From the NCBI GenBank assembly GCA_019155205.2, contig JAHNZQ020000308.1:4219858-4283857 (forward strand): a stretch of DNA of 64,000 bases, given 5' to 3'. Below are positions 9,421 to 19,476 of this stretch, piece after piece. The stretch is from Gracilaria vermiculophylla. Lineage: Eukaryota > Rhodophyta > Florideophyceae > Gracilariales > Gracilariaceae. The first letter of the stretch is position 1, and the number at the start of each line of letters is the position of its first letter. The position numbers and the translations under genes were made by a program. A model generated the notes under the pieces. It ran no database searches, was not told the origin of the DNA, and saw only the letters and a list, made by a program, of their open reading frames with translations.

Positions 9421-10839
9421 TGCTCAGGCTTTTCGTGCGAGACCCTGGCTGGGCATCTTCGACGAACATCCCTTGTCAAAAAATGCAGCAATGTGATGCC
9501 CCTTGCAGTTTTATTTTAGTAAAAGTTCGGTCTCCTACAATTTCAACCCGGTTTATAGCTTCCTCATGATGGCACTTCTCAACAGCACTGGGTTTCGGAG
9601 AGCCCCCAAGTCTTAATACCTCAGCCATCGGCCTGAAAACCACGAGGCCTTTTAGGTGCAATGATGCGAATATAATAGACCTAAAGTGTCTTGATTATCA
9701 TGCAACTTTTGCCATACCGATTGGTCATCTAGCGCGAGCAGTGGAACATGACCACGATCAAAAATTGTAAGCCTCGCTCAATGACTGTGCCCGGACAACG
9801 ATTATAATCCCATGAATTCATTTTCTAACAGCAGAAAGGAAAGGGACGCGAAGGTATCACTGATGGCCGTGCACGCATGATGATGGCTCGGGCTACATGT
9901 TACTGCCCCCTCCCTGAAACGACAAGTTGTCTTTAACTTCAAGAAAGAGCATTTAATAAACATGTTTCATGTCGCACTGCAATGGATCAGACCTTGGGCG
10001 AACCATAGCCCTCAGGTCCGTTGCGGATAGCGATAAAAGGGCTAAGGGGTAGCACTCAGGGGCGGCTCGTATGATTTCATCAGTTAAAATGATTTCGTTA
10101 AATTCTACGTGTTGTACCAGATGCTTTCTATAGTTTCAAGACAAGATTGAGGAAGTAGAGTTCGATTAGTATATTTCCTACTTTGCTGGAGAGTGCATGA
10201 AGGGAAGAAACATGCTCGATTGACATCCGTTCATCTTATGTTTCGAACTCCAGCAAGAAATAATAAGAACTACACTATCAGGTCTGGACGGAGAAGAGGT
10301 CCGCTTGCAAGATTTCAACCGCATGTGCTCAACTCGGGACTCCGACCGCATCTACAAGCTGCACCATTGCATGCGGTACAGAGTTTCTTGACTGTTGTCA
10401 GAACCCACCGAAAAGACGGAAATGGACCGCTTGGACAAGAGTGCACACAAATCGTTTTCTGCACTTTCGTGTGAAAGAGCGATGCAACACAAAACGGCCG
10501 AGTCTCTTCATGCATGACGGTAACCAACAGCATTGGAGGCCTAAACAGGAAACAATGTGAGCAGCGAATATGTAAAAATTCACCACCGTTCTGGGTGTGG
10601 TAGCCGTAATGGAAGAAATAACGGAACAAAAAAAACTGAACTTCTGGAGCCTTGGGTGACCGACTGAACCCAGAACAAGCTCATGTCTAGATGTACTGAA
10701 TGCCCATAAGGCCGATTTCACGTGCGGTGGGGATTTCAAAGCCATCAGGGATCGCCCAGTCAAGGTAGTTCTGGAGTTAAAGTACACCTTGCAAGCTTCT
10801 GAGGTGATACCACGTGCATTGAAGGCATTGAACGCTTTG
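9421..10839. other. AT-rich intergenic region
   Basis: Low-GC sequence with short overlapping open frames on both strands, none with a domain, good start context or splice partner. I see no gene. The final 60 bp hold a CACGTG motif (10811-10816) and the possible TATA box of the ABC transporter gene. Confidence 0.5.
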
Positions 10840-10846
10840 TATATAT
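10840..10846 (+). promoter_or_regulatory. Possible TATA box of the ABC transporter gene
   Basis: TATATAT lies 50 bp before ATG 10896, about 25 bp after an E/G-box (CACGTG). The spacing would give a leader of only about 20 nt, so this is tentative. Confidence 0.35.
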
Positions 10847-10895
10847 CTTCGTGTTCATTTGCTAACATTCAGAATTGAAAAGAAACCAAAGAAAC

Positions 10896-12806
10896 ATGGA
10901 GAAAGTTCCACTGTTACCGAAGGATAAAACCGATGGAGAAGTTCGGAAGAAAACCGACCCATCCTTTTTGAAGACCATGAGGTTTTGCCTCCCCTTCATC
11001 GTCCCAAATACGTTCCGCCTCAAGCTTTATTCGCTTCTGTGCGTTCTCTGCATAACGGGATACAAAGCATGCTTGCTCGTACCAGGCTTGTCCATGAAGA
11101 TAGTTGTTGATGCCTTAGCGAGCAATGATCCGGATGTTAAGGCTCATCGCCCAATACTTGGGTTGTTATTATTTCTGGGTGGTCGCGCACTTGGGGGAGT
11201 TCTCGGTCAAGGACAAGAACTTGCCCAGGAATACTGCGGTTCTTACCTTTCCAAGGTATTTGCAGTCCGATCATTCAGTCATATCCAATCTCTTTCATTG
11301 TCGTACCATACTACCAAGAATACTGGTGAGACGACTTCCATTCTTGGGCGCGGGATTGGATCTATAAACAGCCTTTTACGGTTGGTCGTATTCAATCTCG
11401 GACCCACGATTATTGAGGCCATTTTTGTGTCTGGTATATTCTTTCGGCTCGGCTCGCCGCTTATAGCATTGGTAACACTGATAACAGTGGTCGGATATGT
11501 CGTCTTTACTGGCTACATGACGCAGTGGAGAGTTCGATGTGGGCGTGAACTTCGTGAAGCGCAGAACAAGGCCTGGTCGTGCGCAACGGAGACGATAGTA
11601 AACTTCGGTACCGTCAAGTCTTTTGGGATGGAAAAAGCCGAAGTATCAAGATATGCTTCCTTGTGGGAAATCGCGCAGCAAATCGCCGTAAGATCCACTG
11701 GGATCCTCACGGGATTCAAGTTCGGACAAACTTTCATCGTACACCTTGGTACTTTCTTTGGACTCGTAATTGCCGCAGTTCAGGCCTCAAAGAACGTTAT
11801 TACCATTGGTGATTTTACGATGATTCAGGCGTATATTGGTCAACTGTTTGGACCGTTGCTGTGGTTTGGAAACTCATACGGGCAGATGGTGTCGGCTTTG
11901 ACGAATCTGGAGCAAGTCATGGAGCTTTTCGAGAAGGAAAGCGAAGTACAAGACGCACCAAATGCTGAGGAACTAACCATCGACGTGGAGAACGGAGAGT
12001 CAAAGGGAGGAGAAATCGTATTTGACAACGTTTCTTTCGCATACACTGGCGGTGTGGAAGAACTCGACCCTGGTGCTAAGCATGGGGGGCAAGTGGTGAA
12101 TATAAGCTTCCGTGTTCCTGCCGGTAAAATGGTTGCATTAGTGGGTCCGTCAGGTGCTGGAAAGTCCACGATGGTGAAGTTACTTCTTCGCCTCTACGAT
12201 ACACAAGAAGGGCATGTCCTGATTGACGGAAAGGATGTGAAGTCTCTCAAGCAAGACTCTCTACGTCACGCGATCGGACTCGTCGCTCAGGAAACCACTC
12301 TCTTCAACGACACGTTGGAAAAGAATATTAAGTTTGGAAGACCAGATGCAACAGATGACGAACTTTGGAACGCAATTCGCTTAGCTTCTCTGGAAGAATT
12401 CATTCTGAAGCAACCGCTCGGATTGAAGACCGGAGTCGGAGATCAAGGACTTCGACTCTCTGGCGGGGAGAGGCAGCGGGTGGGCATTGCACGCGCAGTT
12501 TTGAAAAATCCAGCCATCATGCTCTTGGATGAGGCTACGTCGGCATTGTCAACAATTGATGAACGCCGTATTCAAAAAAACCTTCAGCAGCTCTGCCAAG
12601 GTCGTACAACTGTAGCCGTAGCACATCGTTTATCAACTGTCATGATGGCAGATGAAATATTAGTGGTCAACAAAGGAAGAATTGTTGAACGTGGTTCACA
12701 TGACGAGTTAGTGCTGAAAAATGGACTATATGCACACATGTGGGCCATCCAGGCTGGAATAGCCAACGAGGGTGGCTCTGAAGACGGTATAGAACAGGTG
12801 TATTGA
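10896..12806 (+). CDS. ABCB half-transporter (ATM/HMT/ABCB6-like)
   Basis: A 636-residue half-size ABC exporter that would work as a dimer in an internal membrane. Residues about 40-340 form a six-helix type 1 exporter domain. The nucleotide-binding domain has Walker A GPSGAGKST near 415, the Q-loop VAQETT near 463, the signature LSGGERQR near 521, Walker B IMLLDEATSAL near 541 and the H-loop AHRLST near 575. The TMD wording (NFGTVKSFGMEKAE, FGNSYGQMVSALTNLEQV) resembles the HMT1/ABCB6/ATM group that moves phytochelatin- or glutathione-type conjugates, porphyrins or Fe-S precursors; the substrate cannot be read from sequence. No clear organelle leader is visible. The start is the ATG in the context AAACATGG. 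It is intronless and convergent with the ULA1 gene. Confidence 0.9.
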   Translation: MEKVPLLPKDKTDGEVRKKTDPSFLKTMRFCLPFIVPNTFRLKLYSLLCVLCITGYKACLLVPGLSMKIVVDALASNDPDVKAHRPILGLLLFLGGRALGGVLGQGQELAQEYCGSYLSKVFAVRSFSHIQSLSLSYHTTKNTGETTSILGRGIGSINSLLRLVVFNLGPTIIEAIFVSGIFFRLGSPLIALVTLITVVGYVVFTGYMTQWRVRCGRELREAQNKAWSCATETIVNFGTVKSFGMEKAEVSRYASLWEIAQQIAVRSTGILTGFKFGQTFIVHLGTFFGLVIAAVQASKNVITIGDFTMIQAYIGQLFGPLLWFGNSYGQMVSALTNLEQVMELFEKESEVQDAPNAEELTIDVENGESKGGEIVFDNVSFAYTGGVEELDPGAKHGGQVVNISFRVPAGKMVALVGPSGAGKSTMVKLLLRLYDTQEGHVLIDGKDVKSLKQDSLRHAIGLVAQETTLFNDTLEKNIKFGRPDATDDELWNAIRLASLEEFILKQPLGLKTGVGDQGLRLSGGERQRVGIARAVLKNPAIMLLDEATSALSTIDERRIQKNLQQLCQGRTTVAVAHRLSTVMMADEILVVNKGRIVERGSHDELVLKNGLYAHMWAIQAGIANEGGSEDGIEQVY

Positions 12807-13060
12807 AGTTGGCTCGGGAATTTTTTTTCTCCCGACAGAGCAAAGACGCATCCAGTATATAGCCCTGTACCACATGTGCTAGCTGGTAATGGCGCCAACC
12901 GGGGACTGTTAAGTAATTTGATGCAATACTCATGATGATGATGTTTCTATATCCATGGTTCAATTCGGTGCCGTAAGCGACCCGAGTTTGCAAAATGTAA
13001 AAGAACCGAAAATAGTTATGTTCTAGGATACCGGTGTCGGCTCTGAAAGCGGTTTGCGGA
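12807..13060. other. Convergent 3' region
   Basis: 254 bp between the stop codons of the ABC transporter and the ULA1 gene. It must hold both 3' UTRs. No canonical AATAAA is obvious on either strand. Confidence 0.5.
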
Positions 13061-14884
13061 TCACGCAGCAAAAGTTATGCTGCTCTGCTCGGCCATATTG
13101 ACGACGAGTGTGTTATCCAAAGGAACAAACTGCTGCGTGACAATCTTGGTTATTTCCTGCGCGGCGATTCCGCCCATAAAAGCAGCCACGTTGTGCAGCT
13201 CTGCATTAGCATAGCGCACCATTTCTTCCGTTTCATCTCTCCAATGGCCGCTATTTGGCTGCAGGCCGAGCTCTTCCTTGACCTCGGAAACGTACGCGTG
13301 CATGAGTGCCAGGTCACTGTGTTTCACGACGGCATCACTGCCAGGGTAGCGGCCGTTCTCGCGATGAAACTTGTCCACGGCTCGAAGTATGGCGTAGTAG
13401 GGAGAAGCTTTGCCGTTGGTGCTGGCATCCAAACTGCCCTCCACCATGGCGGCTTCCTTGAAGGCATGCAGGTTCCATTCTTTGAGCTCTTGCTTGAGGC
13501 TTTTGGCGGACATGATGCGTATGGAGTGTACATTCCTGCAAAATGATTTGACAAAGGCTTCATCGATATCCACATCGGTTGCACGCTCCTCGGCAATACG
13601 TTGCACAAAGTGGAATACACGTTTTGCGTCCTTATCGGCCTTGTCGGAGAAAATGCGCTGCAAAGCAATGTAGGACTCGGTATCGGCGGTCATGTCCGGC
13701 AAAGAGCCGCGCACTGGCAACCGGCCACATTGCTGCACGAATTGTCGAAGGGCGGCGACGACCAACCAAAAACGGGCTTGCTCGCATGCAATTGCTTCGG
13801 CTGCACGGATGTCAGGTGGGGCGGCACTGGTTGCTTGCCTGTCGTCGTCCTCCATGCACTTGGACGGCTTGGTGTGTTGTTTGGAGTAGTGGACGATTTC
13901 GGGGAGGAGGTGGAGTTGGGGTTGTTCGAGGTGGACGAAAAACGCTTTGGAGGTCTGGGCGTTGCTGTTTGGATGAGACAGAACGGCCTGCACGTCGGGG
14001 GGGATGGCGTTGGTTTGAGCGTAACACAGGCGCAAATTGGACGGCTTGAGCGCCTCTTCAAAGTTTTGAGCGGCTTGAGGGCAGTGGGCGGGACGCAGCG
14101 ACTGAACAAGTTGCTTGAAGAGTTGTTTGTGTTGCGTTGTTTCGGGGAGTCGATTATTGTGGCGCGAGCGGAAAAGTTGCACTGCTTTAGTGAGAATGAT
14201 AACGAAGGGGACGTGCGAGAGTTGGGTGGTGTCGGAAATGGATTGCAGATGAGTTGCGTCGGCGAGAGCGAGCAGCTGCGGGAAGGGCGCATGAACGCAC
14301 AGGTCCGGGGGCAGATCGTTGTGCCTGGCGTTGAGAACGCAGAGCATCGGGGTCTGAATGCGGAGGTATCCGATCATTCCGTAACAGCGCAGCAGCACGA
14401 ACGGGACGTTGGCGCGGAAACAAGCATCGGACAGATGCTGGACGACGGGGTGGGTGGGCGGCATGTCAGCGACCACAACGACGGAAAAGCGGAGCACGAA
14501 GGCATAGGCGGCCGAGGGCGAATCAATGAAGGCGTGGGCATGATGCGGGACGAAGGAGGTGGTGCACTCGTGATTGAGCTGGTGCATGGACTGCACAAGG
14601 GCGTGGGCGCGGTTGTGAAGCGGATGGGAGAGGTGGGTGAGGAAGAAATTGGCGGCGGTGTGGTGGGGCTCGAGGGGGGCGCCGTCGACGATGGTGACGG
14701 CGCCGATGGCGGGCAGGACGAGGTTCTTGACGGTCTCGGTGCCGGAGGCGGAGGCGTGGACGAGGCAGAGCGAGGCGCGGCGCAGGGCGGCCTGGCCGGC
14801 ATCGCCCCAGATGCGCAGCTGGCGATCGTACTTGTGGGCGGCGGAGGCGGCGGGGCGCGGCTGGGCGCCGGCGCGCTGGGCCAT
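13061..14884 (-). CDS. ULA1/APP-BP1: NEDD8-activating enzyme E1 regulatory subunit
   Basis: A 607-residue homologue of APP-BP1 (NAE1 in animals, AXR1 in plants). This subunit pairs with UBA3 to activate NEDD8/Rub1 for cullin neddylation. The N-terminal KYDRQLRIWGDAGQ (about 18-31) is the diagnostic opening of this family. A Rossmann-like core follows (KNLVLPAIGAVTIVDG near 54-70, then the HHTAANFFL block). As expected for the non-catalytic subunit, I see no adenylation active-site cysteine motif. The last 60 residues contain the conserved FMGGIAAQEITKIVTQQFVP segment. Length is close to the family norm (about 530-550) with low-complexity additions. ATG 14884 is a true start, 34 bp from poly-G rich DNA. 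It is intronless. Confidence 0.92.
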   Translation of the reverse strand: MAQRAGAQPRPAASAAHKYDRQLRIWGDAGQAALRRASLCLVHASASGTETVKNLVLPAIGAVTIVDGAPLEPHHTAANFFLTHLSHPLHNRAHALVQSMHQLNHECTTSFVPHHAHAFIDSPSAAYAFVLRFSVVVVADMPPTHPVVQHLSDACFRANVPFVLLRCYGMIGYLRIQTPMLCVLNARHNDLPPDLCVHAPFPQLLALADATHLQSISDTTQLSHVPFVIILTKAVQLFRSRHNNRLPETTQHKQLFKQLVQSLRPAHCPQAAQNFEEALKPSNLRLCYAQTNAIPPDVQAVLSHPNSNAQTSKAFFVHLEQPQLHLLPEIVHYSKQHTKPSKCMEDDDRQATSAAPPDIRAAEAIACEQARFWLVVAALRQFVQQCGRLPVRGSLPDMTADTESYIALQRIFSDKADKDAKRVFHFVQRIAEERATDVDIDEAFVKSFCRNVHSIRIMSAKSLKQELKEWNLHAFKEAAMVEGSLDASTNGKASPYYAILRAVDKFHRENGRYPGSDAVVKHSDLALMHAYVSEVKEELGLQPNSGHWRDETEEMVRYANAELHNVAAFMGGIAAQEITKIVTQQFVPLDNTLVVNMAEQSSITFAA

Positions 14885-15110
14885 TGCGGGGGAGGGGGGG
14901 CGGGGCGGCGGGCGCCGAGCGGGGGGGGGGGGGGGCGGTGGCGAAGCGAAGCGGCGCGACGCGAGCGGCAGCGCGCCGCGCGCGCGTCGGTCTCACGCCC
15001 GTGAGCGGCACCCGCAGCGGCAGCGGCAGCGGCAGCCGGCGCGGCGCATCACGGGGGGCGCAGCACGGCGCTCACGACGCACGTGGCACGCTGTGCAGCT
15101 TCGCAGAGCT

Positions 15111-15208
15111 TTGCAGCTGTGCAGCTGTGCAGCTGTGCAGCTGTGCAACGGTGCAGCTGTGCAGCTGTGCAACTGTTCAGCGGCTGTGCAGCTGTACAGG
15201 TGTGGGCG
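15111..15208. repeat. 8-bp tandem repeat GCAGCTGT
   Basis: About ten head-to-tail units of GCAGCTGT with a few degenerate copies (GCAACGGT, GCAACTGT). Each perfect unit contains the palindrome CAGCTG, an E-box-type hexamer, so the array can pair with itself. It lies about 230-320 bp upstream of the ULA1 start codon. Confidence 0.85.
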
Positions 15209-15999
15209 CTGTGGCGGCGCGGCGAGCGTGCCGGCGGCCTGGCGGGCCGGGGGGGGCGCGCTGGAAGCGCAGCAAGGCACGTTCTATTTTTGGGGAGGGG
15301 GGCGCCGGCGGCGCTGCACTCGACGGCGCGTGTGCGCGCCATGCAGCGCTTTCCCGCGGCGACGAGCAGCGATGGAACGTGCGCGCCGCACGTCACGTGT
15401 GTGCTCGCGCGCTTGGCGGCGCGTTCCAACGCGCGCGCGCGCACGGCACGTACGCGGCCGCTGCGGCGCGCCGCGCTGTCTGCTGTCAGGTACTTGTCCG
15501 CAACGTTGCGCGCGGCCGCACGCGCGCCTCCTGCGCGCCGTCATTTGCGTGCGCAACGGCTGCTGCTGCGTGCGCGGCGGCGCCGCTCCGCGCAGCCGCG
15601 CGCGCGGCGCGGCGCGGCGCGCCGGTGGGCCTGCGCTTCTTCCGCCCGCGCGCCGCATCGTTTCATTGTTGCGCGCGACAAGGTTACAGAGTAAATTGCT
15701 TTGGAGCGCACCTCGCCTGAGGCGGGCGGCGGCGCCCTGCAGCGCGGCAGCGTATGCACGCGCGCGCCAGCGGCGCCACGTGAACGACGCGCTGCAGCCT
15801 TGTTTGGATCGCGCCACAAGCGCGTCGCGGCGGGCGCCAAACGTGCAGCATCAACGCGCGCGCGAGATGGGAAACGGCGGTGGGCGGCGCGCGCGCGAGC
15901 GGCGGCGGCCGTGCACCGCGCGCCTTCCACGCGGCGCCGCACGTGCGCGCAATTGGGCGCCAACACGCGTGTGCCGCGCGCGGGCGGCGGCGGCGCGAG

Positions 16000-16000
<1 letters not shown>

Positions 16001-16048
<48 letters not shown>
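16001..16048. repeat. (CGG)n trinucleotide run
   Basis: An uninterrupted CGG repeat of about 16 units in GC-rich intergenic DNA. The poly-Ala, poly-Arg and poly-Gly frames through it are not genes. Confidence 0.85.
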
Positions 16049-16049
<1 letters not shown>

Positions 16050-16352
16050 CGCGCGTTCCATTGTGGCTGACGCGCGGCGCCGCACAGGTGGTGAGCGCGC
16101 CAAATTGTTGTGCGTGATGATGATACCGCATTGCGTTCCCGGCGGCGCGCTCACGCGACGGCGCGTGCGCTGCCTGTGGCGCCGCCGCGCCACCTCAGCA
16201 TGCCTTTTCCGCCCCGCCACGCGCGCCGCCTGTGTGTTTTAATGCCGTACATGTCGTGCAACGGCGCGCATGCAAATTGAAGAAAACAGAAAAAAAAAAA
16301 AAAAAAATGCAAAGTTGCAAACCCGCGCCTGCGCCCCTGTTTCCACCCCCCG

Positions 16353-16408
<56 letters not shown>
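16353..16408. repeat. Poly-C run of 56 bases
   Basis: An uninterrupted homopolymer that could form i-motif or G-quadruplex structures. No assembly gap is attached to this one, unlike the tracts at both window ends. Confidence 0.9.
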
Positions 16409-16409
<1 letters not shown>

Positions 16410-16951
16410 CGGCGCCGCCACACGTATGCCGCAATGACGTATGCAGCCGCCGCGCGCACGCCGCGCCCCCCCCACCCGCGCAAGGCAGCCGCTGGCGACG
16501 TGTTTTCCGCCCGTCGCCAAACACCACGCGCGCTCGCGCCGCCATCGCGCGCCGCGCCGACGCACCATACACATACACTGTTATAGAGCAGCGCGTTTAT
16601 TTGTTGGCTTCAAGAGGCGATTGTTATGTAGGCTATGTTCAAACGGCTAGACGAATACAGTCGGCCGCGGCTCTAAGCGCCAGCCGCAGCTCCATCAAAA
16701 GCCGCCCTCGCGCCTGCGCACCAGCACGCGGGGGCGGCACGCACACAAGTCACGCTAGTCGTGCACGGTGCGCGGTAGTCAGCTGCGGCTGCTACTCTGC
16801 GCACGGGCACCAAAAACAACAGGGGGCGCGCAGCGTGCTCAAGCACGCAGGCGTGCTCATGCACGCAACGCGCACGCTCGCCGCACGCGCGCGCAGCAGC
16901 TGCTGCTGCTGCTGCTGCAGCACAGCGCGGCTGCGTCAGGCCACACGGCGC

Positions 16952-17752
16952 TCAGGACGGCGTGACGCGCTTGGTGGCGAGGCCGTGGATCTGGCGCGAG
17001 TGTCTGTTCAAACTGCTCCTCTGCCCAAAACAGGCGCCGCACACGGTGCACTGGTGCGGCCTCTGCTTCTCGTGCACGGTGGCAATGTGCTGCGTGAGGT
17101 GCAGCTTGAAGTGGAAGCGGAAGCCGCAGATGTGGCACGGGTACGGGCGCGAGCCCTCGTGCACGGTGCGGCAGTGCTTGAACACGGCCGAGCGCTCGGC
17201 AAACGTCTGGCCGCAGCGATCGCACGAAAAGTCGCGCCGCTTCAAGTGCACGGTGCGAAAGTGGCGATACTTTGATGACACGTGACCAAACGTTGCCGGG
17301 CACTGCTCGCACGCAAACGGCTTGGCCTTCTCGTGTATTGTGCGCACGTGCAGGCGCAGGTGGTTGGCCCTGGCAAACGACGAGTGGCACATGGTGCACG
17401 GGAACGGTTTCGGGGGCGCAGCGGGGCGCGCGGGCGGCGGCGGAGGCGGCGCGGCGAGAGAGGGGAGCACGGCGACGGAGTGAGAAGCGGCTTTGGCGGC
17501 AGGGGGCGGCGCGTGCGCATACAGGGGCGGCAGGGGGGGGAGCGCGCGCACCGCGGGCGGCTGGTGCGCGTAGGCGGTGGCGGCGGAATGCACGGGGTCG
17601 AGCACGACATCCCAGAAGCTCCTGGGGCGCTTGGCTGGGGGCGGGGGGGACAGGGGGGGGGCCAACGGCTCCGAGAGCGGAAAGGGGCGCTTGAGGGGGG
17701 GGAGGGCGACGTGCGGGTGAGAGGCGGCGGCAGGGGTGGTGACGGCGGCCAT
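16952..17752 (-). CDS. Five-finger C2H2 zinc-finger protein
   Basis: A 266-residue probable transcription factor. Residues 1-115 are Pro/Ala-rich and include a basic KRPRSFWDVV patch, which could act as a nuclear signal or short interaction motif. Residues about 118-260 hold five regularly spaced C2H2 fingers, each of the form C-x2-C-x12-H-x4-H, opening with CTMC, CEQC, CDRC, CHIC and CTVC. The repeated TVHE-type linkers differ from the canonical TGEKP. The protein ends shortly after finger 5. ATG 17752 is the first in frame. It is intronless and GC-rich. DNA targets are unknown; similar TVHxK-linked fingers are common in red algae as far as I recall, but I cannot check. Confidence 0.85.
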   Translation of the reverse strand: MAAVTTPAAASHPHVALPPLKRPFPLSEPLAPPLSPPPPAKRPRSFWDVVLDPVHSAATAYAHQPPAVRALPPLPPLYAHAPPPAAKAASHSVAVLPSLAAPPPPPPARPAAPPKPFPCTMCHSSFARANHLRLHVRTIHEKAKPFACEQCPATFGHVSSKYRHFRTVHLKRRDFSCDRCGQTFAERSAVFKHCRTVHEGSRPYPCHICGFRFHFKLHLTQHIATVHEKQRPHQCTVCGACFGQRSSLNRHSRQIHGLATKRVTPS

Positions 17753-18125
17753 CGGGGGGGGGCGGCGGCGCAGGCGCGAGCGGAGATGGGCGGAGCAGAG
17801 AGGGCGACGGGCGCGGCGGGGGCGCGCACGGCGCTATAAGTACGCGCGGCGGCGGCGGCAACGCGGTGGGACAGCGCGTGCCTTTTTGGCACAGCGCGCA
17901 TGCTAATTACAGTAGGCGCAGCTAAAAATAAGCTGAATCGCTGAATCACACACAATCAAATTACACACAATTCAGCGCGAAAAGCGAACAAAAGCGGCGC
18001 AATTCAGCGCAAAAATTCACTGGCGCAGCTGCAGCGCGCGCGCGGCGCCGTGATGCGACGCGTGCCAGCGCTGAGGTACGTTCCACCGTTTGTTGTACGG
18101 CGCGCTACACGTGCGCACGCCAAAT
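17753..18125. other. Intergenic region upstream of the five-finger gene
   Basis: The first 130 bp are GC-rich and form the likely promoter. They are followed by AT-rich DNA with short repeats of AATTCAGCGC-like words (17960-18015). No gene is seen. Confidence 0.5.
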
Positions 18126-18818
18126 TTAGCGCTCGCGCGCATGACAGTGTAAGGCGGCCGCGCGCGCGCGCGCCGCGCCGCCACTCAGCCGCCGCCTCTT
18201 GTTGTTGACGCGCCGGTACGTATTGCACTGCGCGCGCGGCGGGCATTGGCGGCGGCAGTGTGTGCAAGTCCAGTCGGCGCCGCGCGCCGCCGCGCGCGCG
18301 CAGCGCAGCTGCTCCAGGCAGCGCCGGCACACGATCTTGCGGCACGCCCCCTGCGCCAGCCTCGCGCACTTGACGTGTTCGCCCTCCGCGCTCGCGCGTG
18401 TGCAGATGTGGCAGAACCCACTCGACTTGGCGCCGCGCGACTCGGCGCCGCGCGACTTGGCGCCGCCCGCGTGCTTCGCCGCGTCCACCGCCCCGTCCAC
18501 CGCGCGCGCGCGCGCCTTGGCACTCTGCCGCGCCACGCGCAGCTCGCGCAGCTTCTGCTCCAGATACTCGGAAGCGCTCGTTGCGCCGCGCTCATGTTGC
18601 GCGCCAATCACCGCCCCCTCCGCCTTCCTTTTCTTCGCGCGCTGCCCCACGCTGTCCGCCCCCCCCGCGCATGCGCCCTCTTCATCGCTGTCGCCTGCAG
18701 CGCTGTCCGTGCCGCGCGCATCACGCATCGCACCCACCTCACCACCCCGCGCGCACCGCCTCTGTCCCGAGTGCGCTTGTTGCACATTGTTGCCGCACTC
18801 CACGTCTGCGCCCGCCAT
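18126..18818 (-). CDS. CDCA7-type zf-4CXXC_R1 zinc-finger protein
   Basis: A 230-residue protein whose C-terminal third (about 133-208) has the spacing of the zf-4CXXC_R1 domain. It runs FCHIC, then Cys-rich DNA to IVCRRCLEQL, then DWTCTHCRRQCPPRAQC. In CDCA7 this domain binds hemimethylated CpG and recruits the remodeller HELLS/DDM1. Before it lies an acidic stretch (DSDEEGACAGG), a basic KKRK patch and a predicted helix (YLEQKLRELRVARQSAKARAR). A 15-bp repeat codes KSRGAESRGAKS. The final CNCSxC of canonical members is altered to CPPRAQC. The first in-frame ATG is 18818; the frame runs further upstream without one. Assignment rests on cysteine spacing and WxCxxCRxxC. Confidence 0.65.
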   Translation of the reverse strand: MAGADVECGNNVQQAHSGQRRCARGGEVGAMRDARGTDSAAGDSDEEGACAGGADSVGQRAKKRKAEGAVIGAQHERGATSASEYLEQKLRELRVARQSAKARARAVDGAVDAAKHAGGAKSRGAESRGAKSSGFCHICTRASAEGEHVKCARLAQGACRKIVCRRCLEQLRCARAAARGADWTCTHCRRQCPPRAQCNTYRRVNNKRRRLSGGAARARAAALHCHARER

Positions 18819-19476
18819 CCTTCCCGCACAACTTGTTCGCTGTCCTTCGCCACCGGCCGCCCCGCCCGCCGCTCGCTCGCATCCCACGCCGCCACCGTTA
18901 TACCCACCGCCGCGCCAGCCACCACTTTGTACAAAACAAGCACGCCACACAACCGCACCACCACTTTTCAATGCAAACCGTGTACGTCACACGCCCATCC
19001 CTCCATCGTCACCACCCTCGGCGCTTTGCTCCAAACCCCATTTCCGTGCGTGTCAAATAACAGCAACATCTGTGTACACGCCCTGCGCACCAATTCGCTT
19101 CCATCAAATCACGCACGCGCCACACACACCGCAAGCCAGTCAAAACCCAAACAGTACGTCACACCCATCTCACCACGGCCCAAATCGTTTCCACCCCCCC
19201 GAGCCCTTTCACAAATCTGCATTGTGTTAGCATTCGTCAACGTGTTCATGTCCATGTCCACCCACAGCGGCGCTCCGCCGTGAGACCCGTGTTCAGCGCA
19301 CCCGCGCAGCCTCGAGCTCTGTTTCATCGCTTCGTCGCCTGTTTTTCAATTAAAAAAAAAATTACGCGCACGAATTTCACTCAAAAGTCAAATGCGTGTC
19401 ATGTTGTCAATTCGTTCTAGAATGTTAGCGGCAATTCGCAACACGCAGCGTGCGTGCATCATTAAAATGACGTCCA
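18819..19476. other. C-rich intergenic region
   Basis: Pyrimidine-rich plus strand with CACACC words, falling to AT-rich near 19340-19440. It contains the promoter of the CDCA7-like gene and the 3' region of the hydrolase gene. No coding sequence is recognised. Confidence 0.5.

Larger units (their letters stand above)
14885..16575. other. Very GC-rich gene-free region with simple repeats
   Basis: The region between ULA1 and the five-finger zinc-finger gene. It holds the 8-bp GCAGCTGT array, a CGG run, an A tract at about 16290-16308 and a poly-C run. Long frames exist on both strands because stops are rare at this composition; none shows a domain. The ULA1 promoter must lie at its left end. 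Confidence 0.55.

Noticed and set aside
13601..15004. 467-codon open frame antisense to ULA1
   Set aside because: It mirrors the ULA1 codons, has no ATG-supported domain, is Gly/Glu-rich low complexity, and the opposite strand carries a clear conserved protein.
14637..16070. 477-codon plus-strand frame through GC-rich DNA
   Set aside because: Arg/Ala/Gly low complexity crossing the GCAGCTGT array and the CGG run; stops are rare at this composition and no domain is seen.
18199..19283. Plus-strand frames of about 345 codons antisense to the CDCA7-like gene
   Set aside because: Pro/Ser/Arg/His-rich translations with no domain; the cysteine cluster lies on the minus strand.
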